A stretch of DNA of 13,744 bases, taken from Deltaproteobacteria bacterium UBA3076. GTDB taxonomy: Bacteria; Desulfobacterota; Dissulfuribacteria; Dissulfuribacterales; UBA3076. A program made the position numbers and the translations under genes. The notes under the pieces are model-generated. The model saw only the letters and a program-made list of their open reading frames with translations. It was not told where the DNA came from and made no database searches. The stretch covers positions 1 through 13,744 of the forward strand of contig DFBQ01000069.1 in assembly GCA_002367355.1 (NCBI GenBank), written 5' to 3'. Below, piece by piece: positions 6,144 to 12,788 of the stretch; the stretch's first letter is position 1, and each line of letters starts with the position of its first letter.

Positions 6144-7321
6144 ACCATCGCCTTTTTCACACCCTTCTGGTCATTCCTGTTTATAACCACGGCCCAACGC
6201 TGCGGTCCGTGGTGGAAAGGGCCTTGAATGCGGGCTGGCCGGTGCTCGTGGTTGATGACGGGAGCACGGACAGGGGACCGGACCGGATCACAGACCTCCC
6301 GTGCAGGCTTCACTGTCTTCCTCACAATCAGGGCAAAGGCTCGGCCATACTCACAGGGGCCAGGCTCGCCGCACAATGGGGCTACGATACCATTATTACT
6401 GTGGATGCAGATGGACAACTGGACCCTGAGGACGCGGCGCGATTGGTGGAGACTGCAACCGCACAGGACCGGCTGGCTATTGTAGTCGGGACCAGATTGA
6501 TGACCCGTGATACAGCCCCCGGGGCCAGCCTTTTTGGCCGCGCTTTTTCAAACTTTTGGGTGAGACTCGAGTGCGGTCTGGACATGCCGGACACTCAAAG
6601 CGGTTTGCGCCTTTATCCTGTGGAATTTTTGCTCCATCTTCCCGTCCGGGCCCGGCGTTATGATTTCGAGGTCGAAGTCCTGGTCCGGGCTGCATGGGCC
6701 GGTATCCCTATCCTTTCCACACCTGTCCGGGTGCATTACCCCCGCGAGGGAAAACGTATATCTCATTTCCACCAGTGGAAAGATAATCTTAGCCTGACCA
6801 TACTCCATACAAGCCTGATCCTCCGGGCACTGAATCCCTGGCCACACCGGCGTCTTGCGGGCCGGGCCACCCCGTCAGTTATGGACATGTCTTTTTTCCA
6901 TCCGTTTCGACTGTTCAAACAGCTCTGCCGGGAGCATAGTACACCAGCCCAGCTCGGAATCGCCGCATGGATGGGTCTGTTTCTTGGGGCCCTTCCCCTC
7001 ATCGCCTGCCATACCATTGTCATAGTCTATGTCACACACAGACTACATCTTAACAAGCCTGCTGCTGTTGCGGCCAGCCAGTTATGCTGCCCGCCTGTGG
7101 TCCCGGTGATATGTATTGAGACAGGCTACTTCATGCGAAACGGCCACCTGCTGCTGAAACTGTCATTGGATACCACGGTCTACCAGCTCCATCAAAGGTT
7201 GCTGGAATGGCTCCTGGGCTCTCTCATCGTCGGGCCGTTGTTCGGCCTTGCAGGAGGCCTTGCCACTTATTCTGTTGTCCGCTGGTTGCGGACCTGGGGG
7301 GCTACGGAGTGCGATACATAA
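6140..7321 (+). CDS. Family 2 glycosyltransferase fused to a DUF2062 membrane domain
   Basis: A 393-residue fusion. Residues 7-215 are a GT-A family 2 glycosyltransferase: LLVIPVYNHG (9-18), VLVVDDGSTD (35-44), the metal-binding DAD in TVDADGQLDPEDA (88-100), and SGLRLYP (154-160). Residues about 255-385 match DUF2062, with membrane segments near 275-298, 312-332 and 357-383. The start is set at ATG 6140, which shares ATGA with the preceding stop; an in-frame ATG at 6107 would add 11 residues but lies deep in the preceding gene. The fusion suggests a membrane-anchored enzyme that moves a sugar onto a lipid. The sugar donor is unknown. GT2 proteins beside LpxL-like acyltransferases and ketosynthases also occur in aryl-polyene-like clusters. 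It overlaps the acyltransferase gene by 13 bp. Confidence 0.88.
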   Translation: MNHRLFHTLLVIPVYNHGPTLRSVVERALNAGWPVLVVDDGSTDRGPDRITDLPCRLHCLPHNQGKGSAILTGARLAAQWGYDTIITVDADGQLDPEDAARLVETATAQDRLAIVVGTRLMTRDTAPGASLFGRAFSNFWVRLECGLDMPDTQSGLRLYPVEFLLHLPVRARRYDFEVEVLVRAAWAGIPILSTPVRVHYPREGKRISHFHQWKDNLSLTILHTSLILRALNPWPHRRLAGRATPSVMDMSFFHPFRLFKQLCREHSTPAQLGIAAWMGLFLGALPLIACHTIVIVYVTHRLHLNKPAAVAASQLCCPPVVPVICIETGYFMRNGHLLLKLSLDTTVYQLHQRLLEWLLGSLIVGPLFGLAGGLATYSVVRWLRTWGATECDT

Positions 7322-8217
7322 ATCCTCGTCTCCGAGGAGCTGTCCTGAAAAGGTTAGAGGCCCTTGGCCATGGCATTTTTTACCTTATCCTGCGAATAGC
7401 CGGTCAGCCGGGGGCTTATGCTTTACTGGTTCCTGTGGTTTTGATTTATGTCATTTCCGGCCGCCGAATTCACCAGTTGACTTCTCCCTATCTCCAGCGA
7501 CGTTTCCCGAAACACAACCTGGTAGAACGCTGGCGGGATACCTTTAGAATAGTCCATTCCTTTGGACAGATCCTGGTGGACAGGGCCTGGCTGGGCCTCA
7601 ATATATCTGCCCGGCTACATTGCAGCCTCGATGGGTGGAACACTATCTTAGGACTCATAGAGCAGAGAAAAGGCCTGGTACTTCTCACAGCACATGTCGG
7701 AAACTGGCAGGTTGCCCTGGCCCACCTCAAGGATCTACCTGTACCGGTACACGCCTTGATGCATTATAAGGAAGAGGTCGTGGCAAAACACTATTTCGAT
7801 CTGCGGGGCGAATCGTGCCCGTTTCGGATCATCAAGACCGATGGCTTTCTTGGGGGTGTGGTTGAGGCCACTGCGGCCATACAGAGGGGCGAAGTCGTGA
7901 CTATCATGGGAGATCGTCTGGCTGGAGGTCCCAACGCCACTGTCAAGTTCCTTGACTCTCAGGTACGATTTCCTGCAGGTGTTTACAGGCTGGCGGCCGC
8001 TACAGGGGCACCCATAGCAGTTCTCCTTGCAGCCAAGACCGGTAGGCAAAGCTATCATCTTCGAGTATGGGACGTGTTTCATCCGTCATACCATAACCGA
8101 AAACACCGCGAGGAGGACCTGACGGCCTGGACCAGCCGTTTCAGCAAGGCGCTTGAGGCCTACGTTACCCAATTCCCGTATCAGTGGTACAATTTTTATG
8201 ATTTCTGGAACCAGTAG
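7309..8217 (+). CDS. LpxL/HtrB-like lysophospholipid acyltransferase
   Basis: A 302-residue member of the lipid A acyltransferase family, which transfers acyl chains (often from acyl-ACP) to a lipid or glycolipid at the inner membrane. A hydrophobic segment lies near residues 33-50. The catalytic region is LLTAHVGNWQVALAHL (125-140): His129 is present, but the residue normally Glu or Asp in HxxxxE/D is Gln134. A later block TIMGDRLAGG (198-207) corresponds to the acceptor/donor-site DxR region. GTG at 7309 is chosen because it is preceded by a GGGGGG ribosome-binding stretch and gives the expected N-terminus; upstream in-frame starts lie deep in the preceding gene and add non-family residues. 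Followed by the ACP gene, it probably offloads the ACP-bound product. Confidence 0.85.
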   Translation: MRYINPRLRGAVLKRLEALGHGIFYLILRIAGQPGAYALLVPVVLIYVISGRRIHQLTSPYLQRRFPKHNLVERWRDTFRIVHSFGQILVDRAWLGLNISARLHCSLDGWNTILGLIEQRKGLVLLTAHVGNWQVALAHLKDLPVPVHALMHYKEEVVAKHYFDLRGESCPFRIIKTDGFLGGVVEATAAIQRGEVVTIMGDRLAGGPNATVKFLDSQVRFPAGVYRLAAATGAPIAVLLAAKTGRQSYHLRVWDVFHPSYHNRKHREEDLTAWTSRFSKALEAYVTQFPYQWYNFYDFWNQ

Positions 8218-8231
8218 GTATCCACCGGGCT

Positions 8232-8269
8232 TTGATGACCTGATCTCATCGTGATATAGGACACCTACC
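8232..8269 (+). repeat. 38-bp direct repeat, copy 1, with promoter-like core
   Basis: Identical to 8306-8343 over 38 bp. The repeat contains TTGATG (8232-8237), a 17-bp spacer and TATAGG (8255-8260) preceded by TGA, matching an extended -10 promoter layout. A small dyad, GATGA with TCATC separated by 7 bp, lies across the start of the spacer and could be an operator. It falls in the only real gap of the operon, between the acyltransferase and ACP genes. Confidence 0.75.
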
Positions 8270-8305
8270 TAACAGCCTTCAGCCTACAGCCTAAAAGGCT
8301 AAACC
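8270..8305 (+). repeat. Spacer with CAGCCT short tandem units
   Basis: Between the two 38-bp repeats lies a run of three related units (CAGCCTT, CAGCCTA, CAGCCTA) followed by AAAGGCT, able to form a small AGCCT-AAA-AGGCT hairpin. There is no T-tract, so it is not a standard terminator. Confidence 0.5.
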
Positions 8306-8343
8306 TTGATGACCTGATCTCATCGTGATATAGGACACCTACC
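8306..8343 (+). repeat. 38-bp direct repeat, copy 2, with promoter-like core
   Basis: Second exact copy, 74 bp downstream of the first. The same promoter-like elements are TTGATG at 8306-8311 and TATAGG at 8329-8334. The predicted start point (about 8341) lies 24 bp before the ACP ATG, a sensible distance for a promoter with a short leader carrying GGAG at 8350-8353. Duplication of a promoter here would raise expression of ACP and ketosynthase relative to the upstream genes. Promoter activity is inferred. Confidence 0.7.
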
Positions 8344-8364
8344 CTAAAATGGAGCTGCAAACAT

Positions 8365-8658
8365 ATGGACCAGTTGAAGCAACAACTGAAAGAGATGATT
8401 GTTCAAGACCTTAATCTGCCGGACGTTAAACCTGAAGACATGGACGACAAGGCCCCACTGTTCGAAGAAGGTCTTGGACTGGACTCCTTGGACGCCGTAG
8501 AGCTGGTGGTCCTGATGCAAAAGCGCTTTGGAGTACAAATAGCGGATATGGACGAGGGAAAAGAGGCCTTTGCTTCTATAGATGCCCTTGCCCGTTTTGT
8601 GAAAGCACAGCAAGGGAATACCTCTAAGAGTATAGGTACTTCCGTTTCTGCAACCTGA
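8365..8658 (+). CDS. Acyl carrier protein
   Basis: A 97-residue carrier protein. The phosphopantetheine attachment motif GLDSLDAVEL is present with Ser41 as the predicted modified residue, in an acidic four-helix fold (FEEGLGLDS, then VVLMQKRFGVQI). Its C-terminus is longer than a housekeeping ACP by about 15 polar residues (KAQQGNTSKSIGTSVSAT). It starts at ATG 8365 with GGAG about 11 bp upstream and is followed after 31 bp by the KAS II-like ketosynthase. It is probably a dedicated ACP that carries the growing chain for this cluster and donates it to the acyltransferase. It may have its own promoter in the duplicated repeat upstream. Confidence 0.93.
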   Translation: MDQLKQQLKEMIVQDLNLPDVKPEDMDDKAPLFEEGLGLDSLDAVELVVLMQKRFGVQIADMDEGKEAFASIDALARFVKAQQGNTSKSIGTSVSAT

Positions 8659-8689
8659 GGCATCACGACACATGAATCGGTAAACATGT

Positions 8690-9985
8690 ATGGCCCCACC
8701 TGCCCAGTCACCAGATCACTCAATCACTAAAAAACGAGCATACCAAAATACCAAGTCATCCGTGGCCATTACCGGCATGGGATGTATCTCGGCTGCAGGA
8801 ACTGATACAAAGAGTCACTGGATAAACATAAATAAGAGCACGGCCCGCTGCAGCCCGGTGCCGGATTGGCTTTTTTTTACCAAGCTCCATTATCCGGTCT
8901 TTGCAGCTCCGCCCGAGGCCCTTTCGCCAACAGGTCGCGACCTTTTTGAATCAGCATCCCCATCCCTTTTGTCTTCGACCCTGAGCCGTACTCTCAATTT
9001 GGCTGTTAGCGCAGTGGCTGAGGCCCTTAACCAGGCAGGGATCGGCCTGCAATATTTGCGTGGGAAAAAGGTGGGCATTGCCTTGGGAACTACAGTGGGC
9101 TGCACTTTTAACAACGAGGAGTTCTATGAGCAGTGGCGCAGGGGATTGGAACCGGACCTTGCGCCGATTCTCCATTACCTGTCTGGAAATTTAGCACAGG
9201 CCCTCCACGGGATTCTTGGCACACAGGGCCCATCGGCCGTGGTCACAAATGCCTGTGCATCCGGAACGGATGCTATCGGGCTTGCCAAGGGGTGGATTGC
9301 GAGCGGGGCCTGTGATCTCGCTGTCGCAGGGGGCGCTGATGAGCTGTCCAGGATAGCATACAATGGCTTTGCCGGCCTCCAACTCAGTGATACGGAGCAA
9401 TGCAGGCCCTTTGATAGGCATCGCAAAGGACTCAACCTCGGGGAAGGTGCCGGTCTGTTGGTGCTCGAAGAAGAGGGCCAGGCGCGGGAGCGTGGAATAA
9501 CACCCCTCGGATGGGTGAGGGGATATGGCTCGGCCTCAGATGCCTGGCATCCCACAGCGCCTCATCCAGAGGGGCGGGGCCTTAAATGTGCCTTTGTACA
9601 GGCATTAGCAGATGCCGGTCTCAGCATACAGGATGTCGCAATGATCAATGCCCATGGGACCGGCACTAAGGCCAACGACCTTGCAGAGGCCAATGCATTG
9701 TCTAACCTTTTGCCGGAATCGTGTCATGTCGCGATTGTCTCTACTAAGGGAATGACCGGCCATACTTTAGGGGCTGCCGGCGGCCTGGAGGCAGTTCTTA
9801 CGCTTTTGGCCCTGCGGCAAGGAGTAACTCCAGGGACCCACGGCTATCAGTCATCAGATCCACAGCTACCTGTAAACCCCATACCACAGGGCATTTCCGC
9901 CCCACTTCCTACGCGTATTGGGATGTCACAGTCCCTGGCATTCGGAGGAGGAAATGCAGCGCTGGTTATTGAGGCAAGGCCATGA
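8690..9985 (+). CDS. Beta-ketoacyl-ACP synthase, KAS II (FabF) type, intact active site
   Basis: A 431-residue condensing enzyme with all three catalytic residues: Cys189 in TNACASGTDA, His322 in NAHGTGTKAND, and His358 in KGMTGHTLGAAGG. The C-terminal SLAFGGGNAALV motif is also present. It should catalyse decarboxylative Claisen condensation of malonyl-ACP with an acyl-ACP. The N-terminus is longer than in FabF by about 22 residues before SVAITGMGCIS; ATG 8690 is used, but no strong ribosome-binding site supports it and a later start near codon 20-25 is possible. The divergence from FabF and the neighbouring radical SAM, acyltransferase and Cys-less partner genes suggest a specialised lipid or polyene role. 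Its stop shares ATGA with the following ketosynthase-like gene, the layout of ketosynthase/chain-length-factor pairs. Confidence 0.92.
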   Translation: MAPPAQSPDHSITKKRAYQNTKSSVAITGMGCISAAGTDTKSHWININKSTARCSPVPDWLFFTKLHYPVFAAPPEALSPTGRDLFESASPSLLSSTLSRTLNLAVSAVAEALNQAGIGLQYLRGKKVGIALGTTVGCTFNNEEFYEQWRRGLEPDLAPILHYLSGNLAQALHGILGTQGPSAVVTNACASGTDAIGLAKGWIASGACDLAVAGGADELSRIAYNGFAGLQLSDTEQCRPFDRHRKGLNLGEGAGLLVLEEEGQARERGITPLGWVRGYGSASDAWHPTAPHPEGRGLKCAFVQALADAGLSIQDVAMINAHGTGTKANDLAEANALSNLLPESCHVAIVSTKGMTGHTLGAAGGLEAVLTLLALRQGVTPGTHGYQSSDPQLPVNPIPQGISAPLPTRIGMSQSLAFGGGNAALVIEARP

Positions 9986-10803
9986 GGCAGGAAGTCGCCG
10001 TGACTGCAATGAGTGTTTCCACCAATAAGGAAAATGAGCCTGTCCTTGCCTCACTCAAAAAGACCTTAAGACGGGCAGATGGATTAACGACCCAGGCCGT
10101 GGTCGCTGCTGCACAGGCCCTGGCCAAGGCTCCAACAAGAGAGCCTGCCCCGGTTGAAGTGGGAATTTTCGTGGGCACGGCCTTTGGCCCCCTGGAAACC
10201 AACTTCCGATTTCTTGACACATTGCTCGATGATGGAGAGGGCCAGGCCTCCCCGACCCTTTTTTCCCATTCTGTGCACAATATGGCTGCCGGATACATAT
10301 CCCGGCTGCTGGATCTGCGAGGACCTGCCCTGACAATGACTACCTTTACATGGCCTTTTTTGTCTGCGCTGGACACGGCATGGCAATTTATGGCACAAAA
10401 GAAAGTCCGCCGCGCTTTGGTAACAGCGGTCGAAGCAAAGAGCGCCGTCTTGGAAGATGCCCTTAGGCGACTAGGGGCATCTGATGATTCAGTCTCTGTT
10501 GAAGAGGCAGTGGCATGTGTCCTGGATCCCGTGGAGTGGGCTCCCCCAGGGTACCCTGTGCTTCAGGATCTCGAGATCAATAACAGGCCATGCGCCCCTC
10601 AAATTCTGCTAACCAGGAAAGGAGAGAGATGGGCACCCCAATCAAGTCAATGCCCTATAGGACCCTTGGACCACGCACTGGCCATTATCAAGGCGCTTAC
10701 GCACTTGCGAAGTAAAAGTGCTGATGATATTCTTGCTTTCAGTATTGCGTCTCTTTTTGGGGATGCCCGGCTGACCTGGCGCACAAAGGAGGAAAAACCA
10801 TGA
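9982..10803 (+). CDS. Ketosynthase-like (chain-length-factor-like) protein without active-site Cys
   Basis: A 273-residue protein covering mainly the N-terminal half of the thiolase fold. Family marks are VGIFVGTAFGPLETNF (residues 60-75), ASPTLFSHSVHNMAAGY (89-105) and LRGPALTMT (112-120). At the place of the catalytic Cys it has TFTWPF, with Thr123 equivalent to Cys189 of the preceding enzyme, and the two catalytic His regions are absent. This resembles the small 'ketoacyl-synt_2' chain-length-factor-like proteins of aryl-polyene and type II PKS-like clusters, proposed to pair with an active ketosynthase. The ATG at 9982 overlaps the preceding stop by four bases, supporting a 1:1 heteromer. 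It ends in ATGA shared with the following small gene. Function as a chain-length factor is inference. Confidence 0.83.
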   Translation: MRQEVAVTAMSVSTNKENEPVLASLKKTLRRADGLTTQAVVAAAQALAKAPTREPAPVEVGIFVGTAFGPLETNFRFLDTLLDDGEGQASPTLFSHSVHNMAAGYISRLLDLRGPALTMTTFTWPFLSALDTAWQFMAQKKVRRALVTAVEAKSAVLEDALRRLGASDDSVSVEEAVACVLDPVEWAPPGYPVLQDLEINNRPCAPQILLTRKGERWAPQSSQCPIGPLDHALAIIKALTHLRSKSADDILAFSIASLFGDARLTWRTKEEKP

Positions 10804-11071
10804 AGTTCACCAGTGTATGGTCCTTGGCCTGTGTATTCATTCTTTGTCTTGTCTTGATACCTGCCCGGACAAAAAGGGGATTGAGGCCGCCCAGCCTATG
10901 GTAGGTATGAACAAACAGGGTGTCCTGATCGCTATAGGATATCCGTCCGAGTTTGTTGTTACTGATCCCAAAGCGGCTTCGAGTTGGCAATACTGGCGGG
11001 ACCGGTGGGGTAAGTTTGTGGTAATCTTTGACCAACAGGGCAGGGTCAAAGATATCTCAGGAAGGTATTAA
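10800..11071 (+). pseudogene. Small BamE-like lipoprotein gene with an internal frameshift
   Basis: ATG at 10800 overlaps the preceding TGA (ATGA) and follows AGGAGG-like AAAGGAGG (10786-10793). It opens a secretion signal (MKFTSVWSLACVFILCLVLI), but this frame ends at a TAG after 34 codons. The remainder is in a different frame, from about 10862 to 11071: GIEAAQPMVGMNKQGVLIAI, then GYPSEF, then YWRDRWGKFVVIFDQQGRV. That pattern (GM..E/QVL...G.P......W.YW...VVIFD..G.V) is typical of small BamE/SmpA-like lipoproteins. Restoring one missing TGCC at about 10862-10865 would join the frames and create an IPAC lipobox. It is therefore either a recent 4-bp deletion or a sequencing error. Likely a minor envelope partner of the cluster. 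Confidence 0.6.
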
Positions 11072-11099
11072 AGCGGGGATTCGTATAAAATTACTTAAA

Positions 11100-11130
11100 T
11101 TGACCCGATCACTTCAGTTCAGACGATAAT
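11100..11130 (+). promoter_or_regulatory. Possible promoter of the PilZ gene
   Basis: TTGACC (11100-11105), a 19-bp spacer and GATAAT (11125-11130) form a plausible but not ideal sigma70 promoter in the gap between the lipoprotein and PilZ genes. An imperfect dyad, CAGTTC (about 11114-11119) with GAACTG (about 11149-11154), surrounds the -10 box. The leader would be about 84 nt. Confidence 0.35.
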
Positions 11131-11220
11131 TTTCCGATTGATACTTTAGAACTGATGATACACCAAGTTTTTTAGTTGTATATGACCGGCAAGACATGCG
11201 GTCAAGAAAGGAGAAAAAGA

Positions 11221-11556
11221 GTGTCTGGAGCTGAACGAAGAACAAGTGTTCGTGTCCCTGCCCGATTTAAAGTAGACTATTCCCACGAGGGCAATTATCT
11301 TATTTCATACAGCAAGAACATCTCTGCCGAAGGGATGTTTATCTGCACAGATAAACCCGTTCCTGTTGGGACCCATCTCAGATTGGTATTCTCCATAGAA
11401 GACCTCCACGAGGTAGTAGTAACCGCAAAGGTTGCATGGGTGAACCTTCAAGGGGGAAAGGGGGATACCGGACTGGGTTTAGAGTTTGTTGATCCACCAG
11501 CCCTCCTAAAAGAAGCCGTTCTGCGGATAGTCAATCGCATAGCAGTTGTTTGTTGA
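11221..11556 (+). CDS. PilZ-domain protein (c-di-GMP binding)
   Basis: A single-domain PilZ protein of 111 residues. Both c-di-GMP contact motifs are present: RRTSVR at residues 6-11 (RxxxR) and NISAEG at 33-38 (N/DxSxxG). These are followed by PVPVGTHLRLVF and the terminal GLGLEFVDPP. Short PilZ proteins of this kind are common in deltaproteobacteria and usually relay c-di-GMP levels to motility, envelope or secretion functions. GTG at 11221 is chosen because AAAGGAG (11207-11213) lies 7 bp upstream; the TTG at 11176 or ATG at 11182 would give 13-15 extra residues without a ribosome-binding site. It is on the same strand as the lipid cluster but separated by about 150 bp and a possible promoter, so it is likely an independent unit. 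Confidence 0.85.
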   Translation: MSGAERRTSVRVPARFKVDYSHEGNYLISYSKNISAEGMFICTDKPVPVGTHLRLVFSIEDLHEVVVTAKVAWVNLQGGKGDTGLGLEFVDPPALLKEAVLRIVNRIAVVC

Positions 11557-11564
11557 ACCACAGA

Positions 11565-11725
11565 ACCGGTAATTGATTTTTCCAGGACTTCCGGTTCATC
11601 GCAGACTGTTATATTGCTTCTGTGGTCAGCGATAAAAAGGCCGTCCAGCCCGATCCTGTTAAAGGTCCTAATAGCGTCTTCGGGTGAACAGACTATCGGT
11701 TTATGAAGATTCTCATTCCATTGAC
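11565..11725 (-). pseudogene. C-terminal fragment of a NodU/CmcH-type carbamoyltransferase
   Basis: On the minus strand, about 11723 down to 11600 reads WNENLHKPIVCSPEDAIRTF, then NRIGLDGLFIADH. This resembles the conserved C-terminus of O-carbamoyltransferases (FNEN.EPIVCTPEDA...F.RTGLD.LV). No N-terminal domain or catalytic region is present upstream (11730-11890), where the frame reads as non-family sequence. The frame also runs on antisense into the PilZ gene without a sensible end. It appears to be a relic of a larger gene. Family assignment comes from motif memory, not alignment. Confidence 0.4.
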
Positions 11726-11729
11726 AGGG

Positions 11730-11890
11730 CTCCAGGCTCGCCGACGCCTTGTGACCTGTCCAAATTCCCACTCCAAAACAGACCGACCCGGAGTGACGAT
11801 CGTGCGCTGAAAGTAGCCAGGGCTCACCCCGGGAGGCCCGCTGCATCTCGGTATGACAGCTGCTGTGAGATTACCGGCATAAGGGAAAAC
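11730..11890. other. Intergenic region without recognisable feature
   Basis: Between the carbamoyltransferase relic and the end of the pRiA4b-like gene I find no gene, promoter or clear terminator. Confidence 0.3.
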
Positions 11891-12457
11891 TTATAATTTC
11901 AGATCATTAAGTTTTTTGTTAATAAAGTTCATGTCAAACTCATCAGGATCAAATTCCCCACCAACCCATTCGAGCATAGATTCATGTTCTTCATGTTTTG
12001 GATCTTGAATTGCATCCAAAAAATCGGAGTATCCCCAAATACCCCCGCAGTCCTCTGGAGGACATGCCTTTTTCCCTTTAATGACTACAGGTGATTCAGA
12101 AAAATCTAAAGAAAGAATTTTTTCGAGAACGATTTTGTGCTCCCAACCATCACCGAAGTCATATTCATAAACAAAATTATCTTTTGGATTGGAAATGATG
12201 TCTTGCAAATAAACCTTACGCTCATCTGTTACATCTATATCAAAATCCGGGTCTGGAATTCCGATATAAGAGCTTCCAACTCTATATTGATGTAAATGGT
12301 AATTAAACCATCCCATTGCTACCTGCAAAACGGAATGTAATTCATCTAATCTGATGTTGTCTTTGACAATCAATCTTCTCCATATTGGAGGCTTACTTCC
12401 AACCAAGGTAACTTTGATTTGGTACAACGATTTTGATTTTTTATTCTGTTTTGTCAC
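11891..12457 (-). CDS. pRiA4b ORF-3-like protein
   Basis: A 188-residue protein of the plasmid pRiA4b ORF-3-like family (PF07929), which is frequent in mobile and accessory regions and has no firmly established function. Family hallmarks are IKVTLVGSKPPIWRRL (14-29), a Trp/His-rich helix (LDELHSVLQVAMGWFNYHLH, 37-56), YDFGDGWEHKI (99-109) and the ACPPEDCGG motif (131-139), which may bind metal. GTG at 12457 is preferred over GTG at 12469 because GGAGG lies 5 bp upstream of it. No damage is visible, unlike the genes around it. AT-rich coding sequence contrasts with the lipid cluster and fits horizontal acquisition. Confidence 0.9.
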   Translation of the reverse strand: MTKQNKKSKSLYQIKVTLVGSKPPIWRRLIVKDNIRLDELHSVLQVAMGWFNYHLHQYRVGSSYIGIPDPDFDIDVTDERKVYLQDIISNPKDNFVYEYDFGDGWEHKIVLEKILSLDFSESPVVIKGKKACPPEDCGGIWGYSDFLDAIQDPKHEEHESMLEWVGGEFDPDEFDMNFINKKLNDLKL

Positions 12458-12564
12458 TGTGACCTCCACTTTCGGTTGATCCTGATGATTTGCACAAGAA
12501 AGGCAGGGCCAACGGTTTGATTTGTTATTTGGGGTACTACCAACTTGGCATCAACGGGAAGGAA
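12458..12564. other. Junction region upstream of the pRiA4b-like gene
   Basis: A short stretch between the intact pRiA4b-like gene and the HsdR relic. Apart from the GGAGG ribosome-binding site of the former, no feature is recognised; homology to HsdR stops around 12565, so a deletion or insertion boundary probably lies here. Confidence 0.3.
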
Positions 12565-12774
12565 TTGGCCCGGCATTGTTGTTGGCGGCAACCCGCAGTT
12601 CATGCAGTGCTTGGTGATGTGGGTCGGGCTGTAGCCTTTTTTAGTGAGGCAATTGGTTAAAAGCGCTTCCTCGATGTTGCTGTTGTTCGGGCGATCTTCC
12701 CAATTGCCCAGATAGGTGTAACCCAGCTCCTGGGTGAATAATTTAACTATCCGGTTTTGAGTGAGACGTTCTAT
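12565..12774 (-). pseudogene. N-terminal fragment of a type I restriction endonuclease R subunit (HsdR)
   Basis: Minus-strand reading from 12774 gives LTQNRIVKLFTQELGYTYLG, then NWEDRPNNSNIEEALLTNCL and TKKGYSPTHITK. This is the characteristic opening of HsdR proteins (TQNRV.KLF.ELGY.YLG.W..R..NSNIEE.LL...L...GYS). Around 12608-12611 the frame shifts by one base; the following codons continue the homology as ALHELRVAANNNAG. After about 12565 it stops. A TAA (12777-12775) precedes the fragment, and no start codon is left. About 70 of the ~1000 residues of HsdR remain, without nuclease or helicase domains, so the gene is dead. Confidence 0.75.
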
Positions 12775-12788
12775 TTACCTTACCTTTA

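Noticed and set aside
8232..8343. CRISPR array
   Set aside because: Only two repeats, with a repetitive 36-bp spacer and no cas genes; the promoter-like content is a better explanation.
9175..9555. 126-codon minus-strand frame inside the ketosynthase gene
   Set aside because: It is an antisense shadow of a gene with all catalytic motifs intact; no ribosome-binding site or family features.
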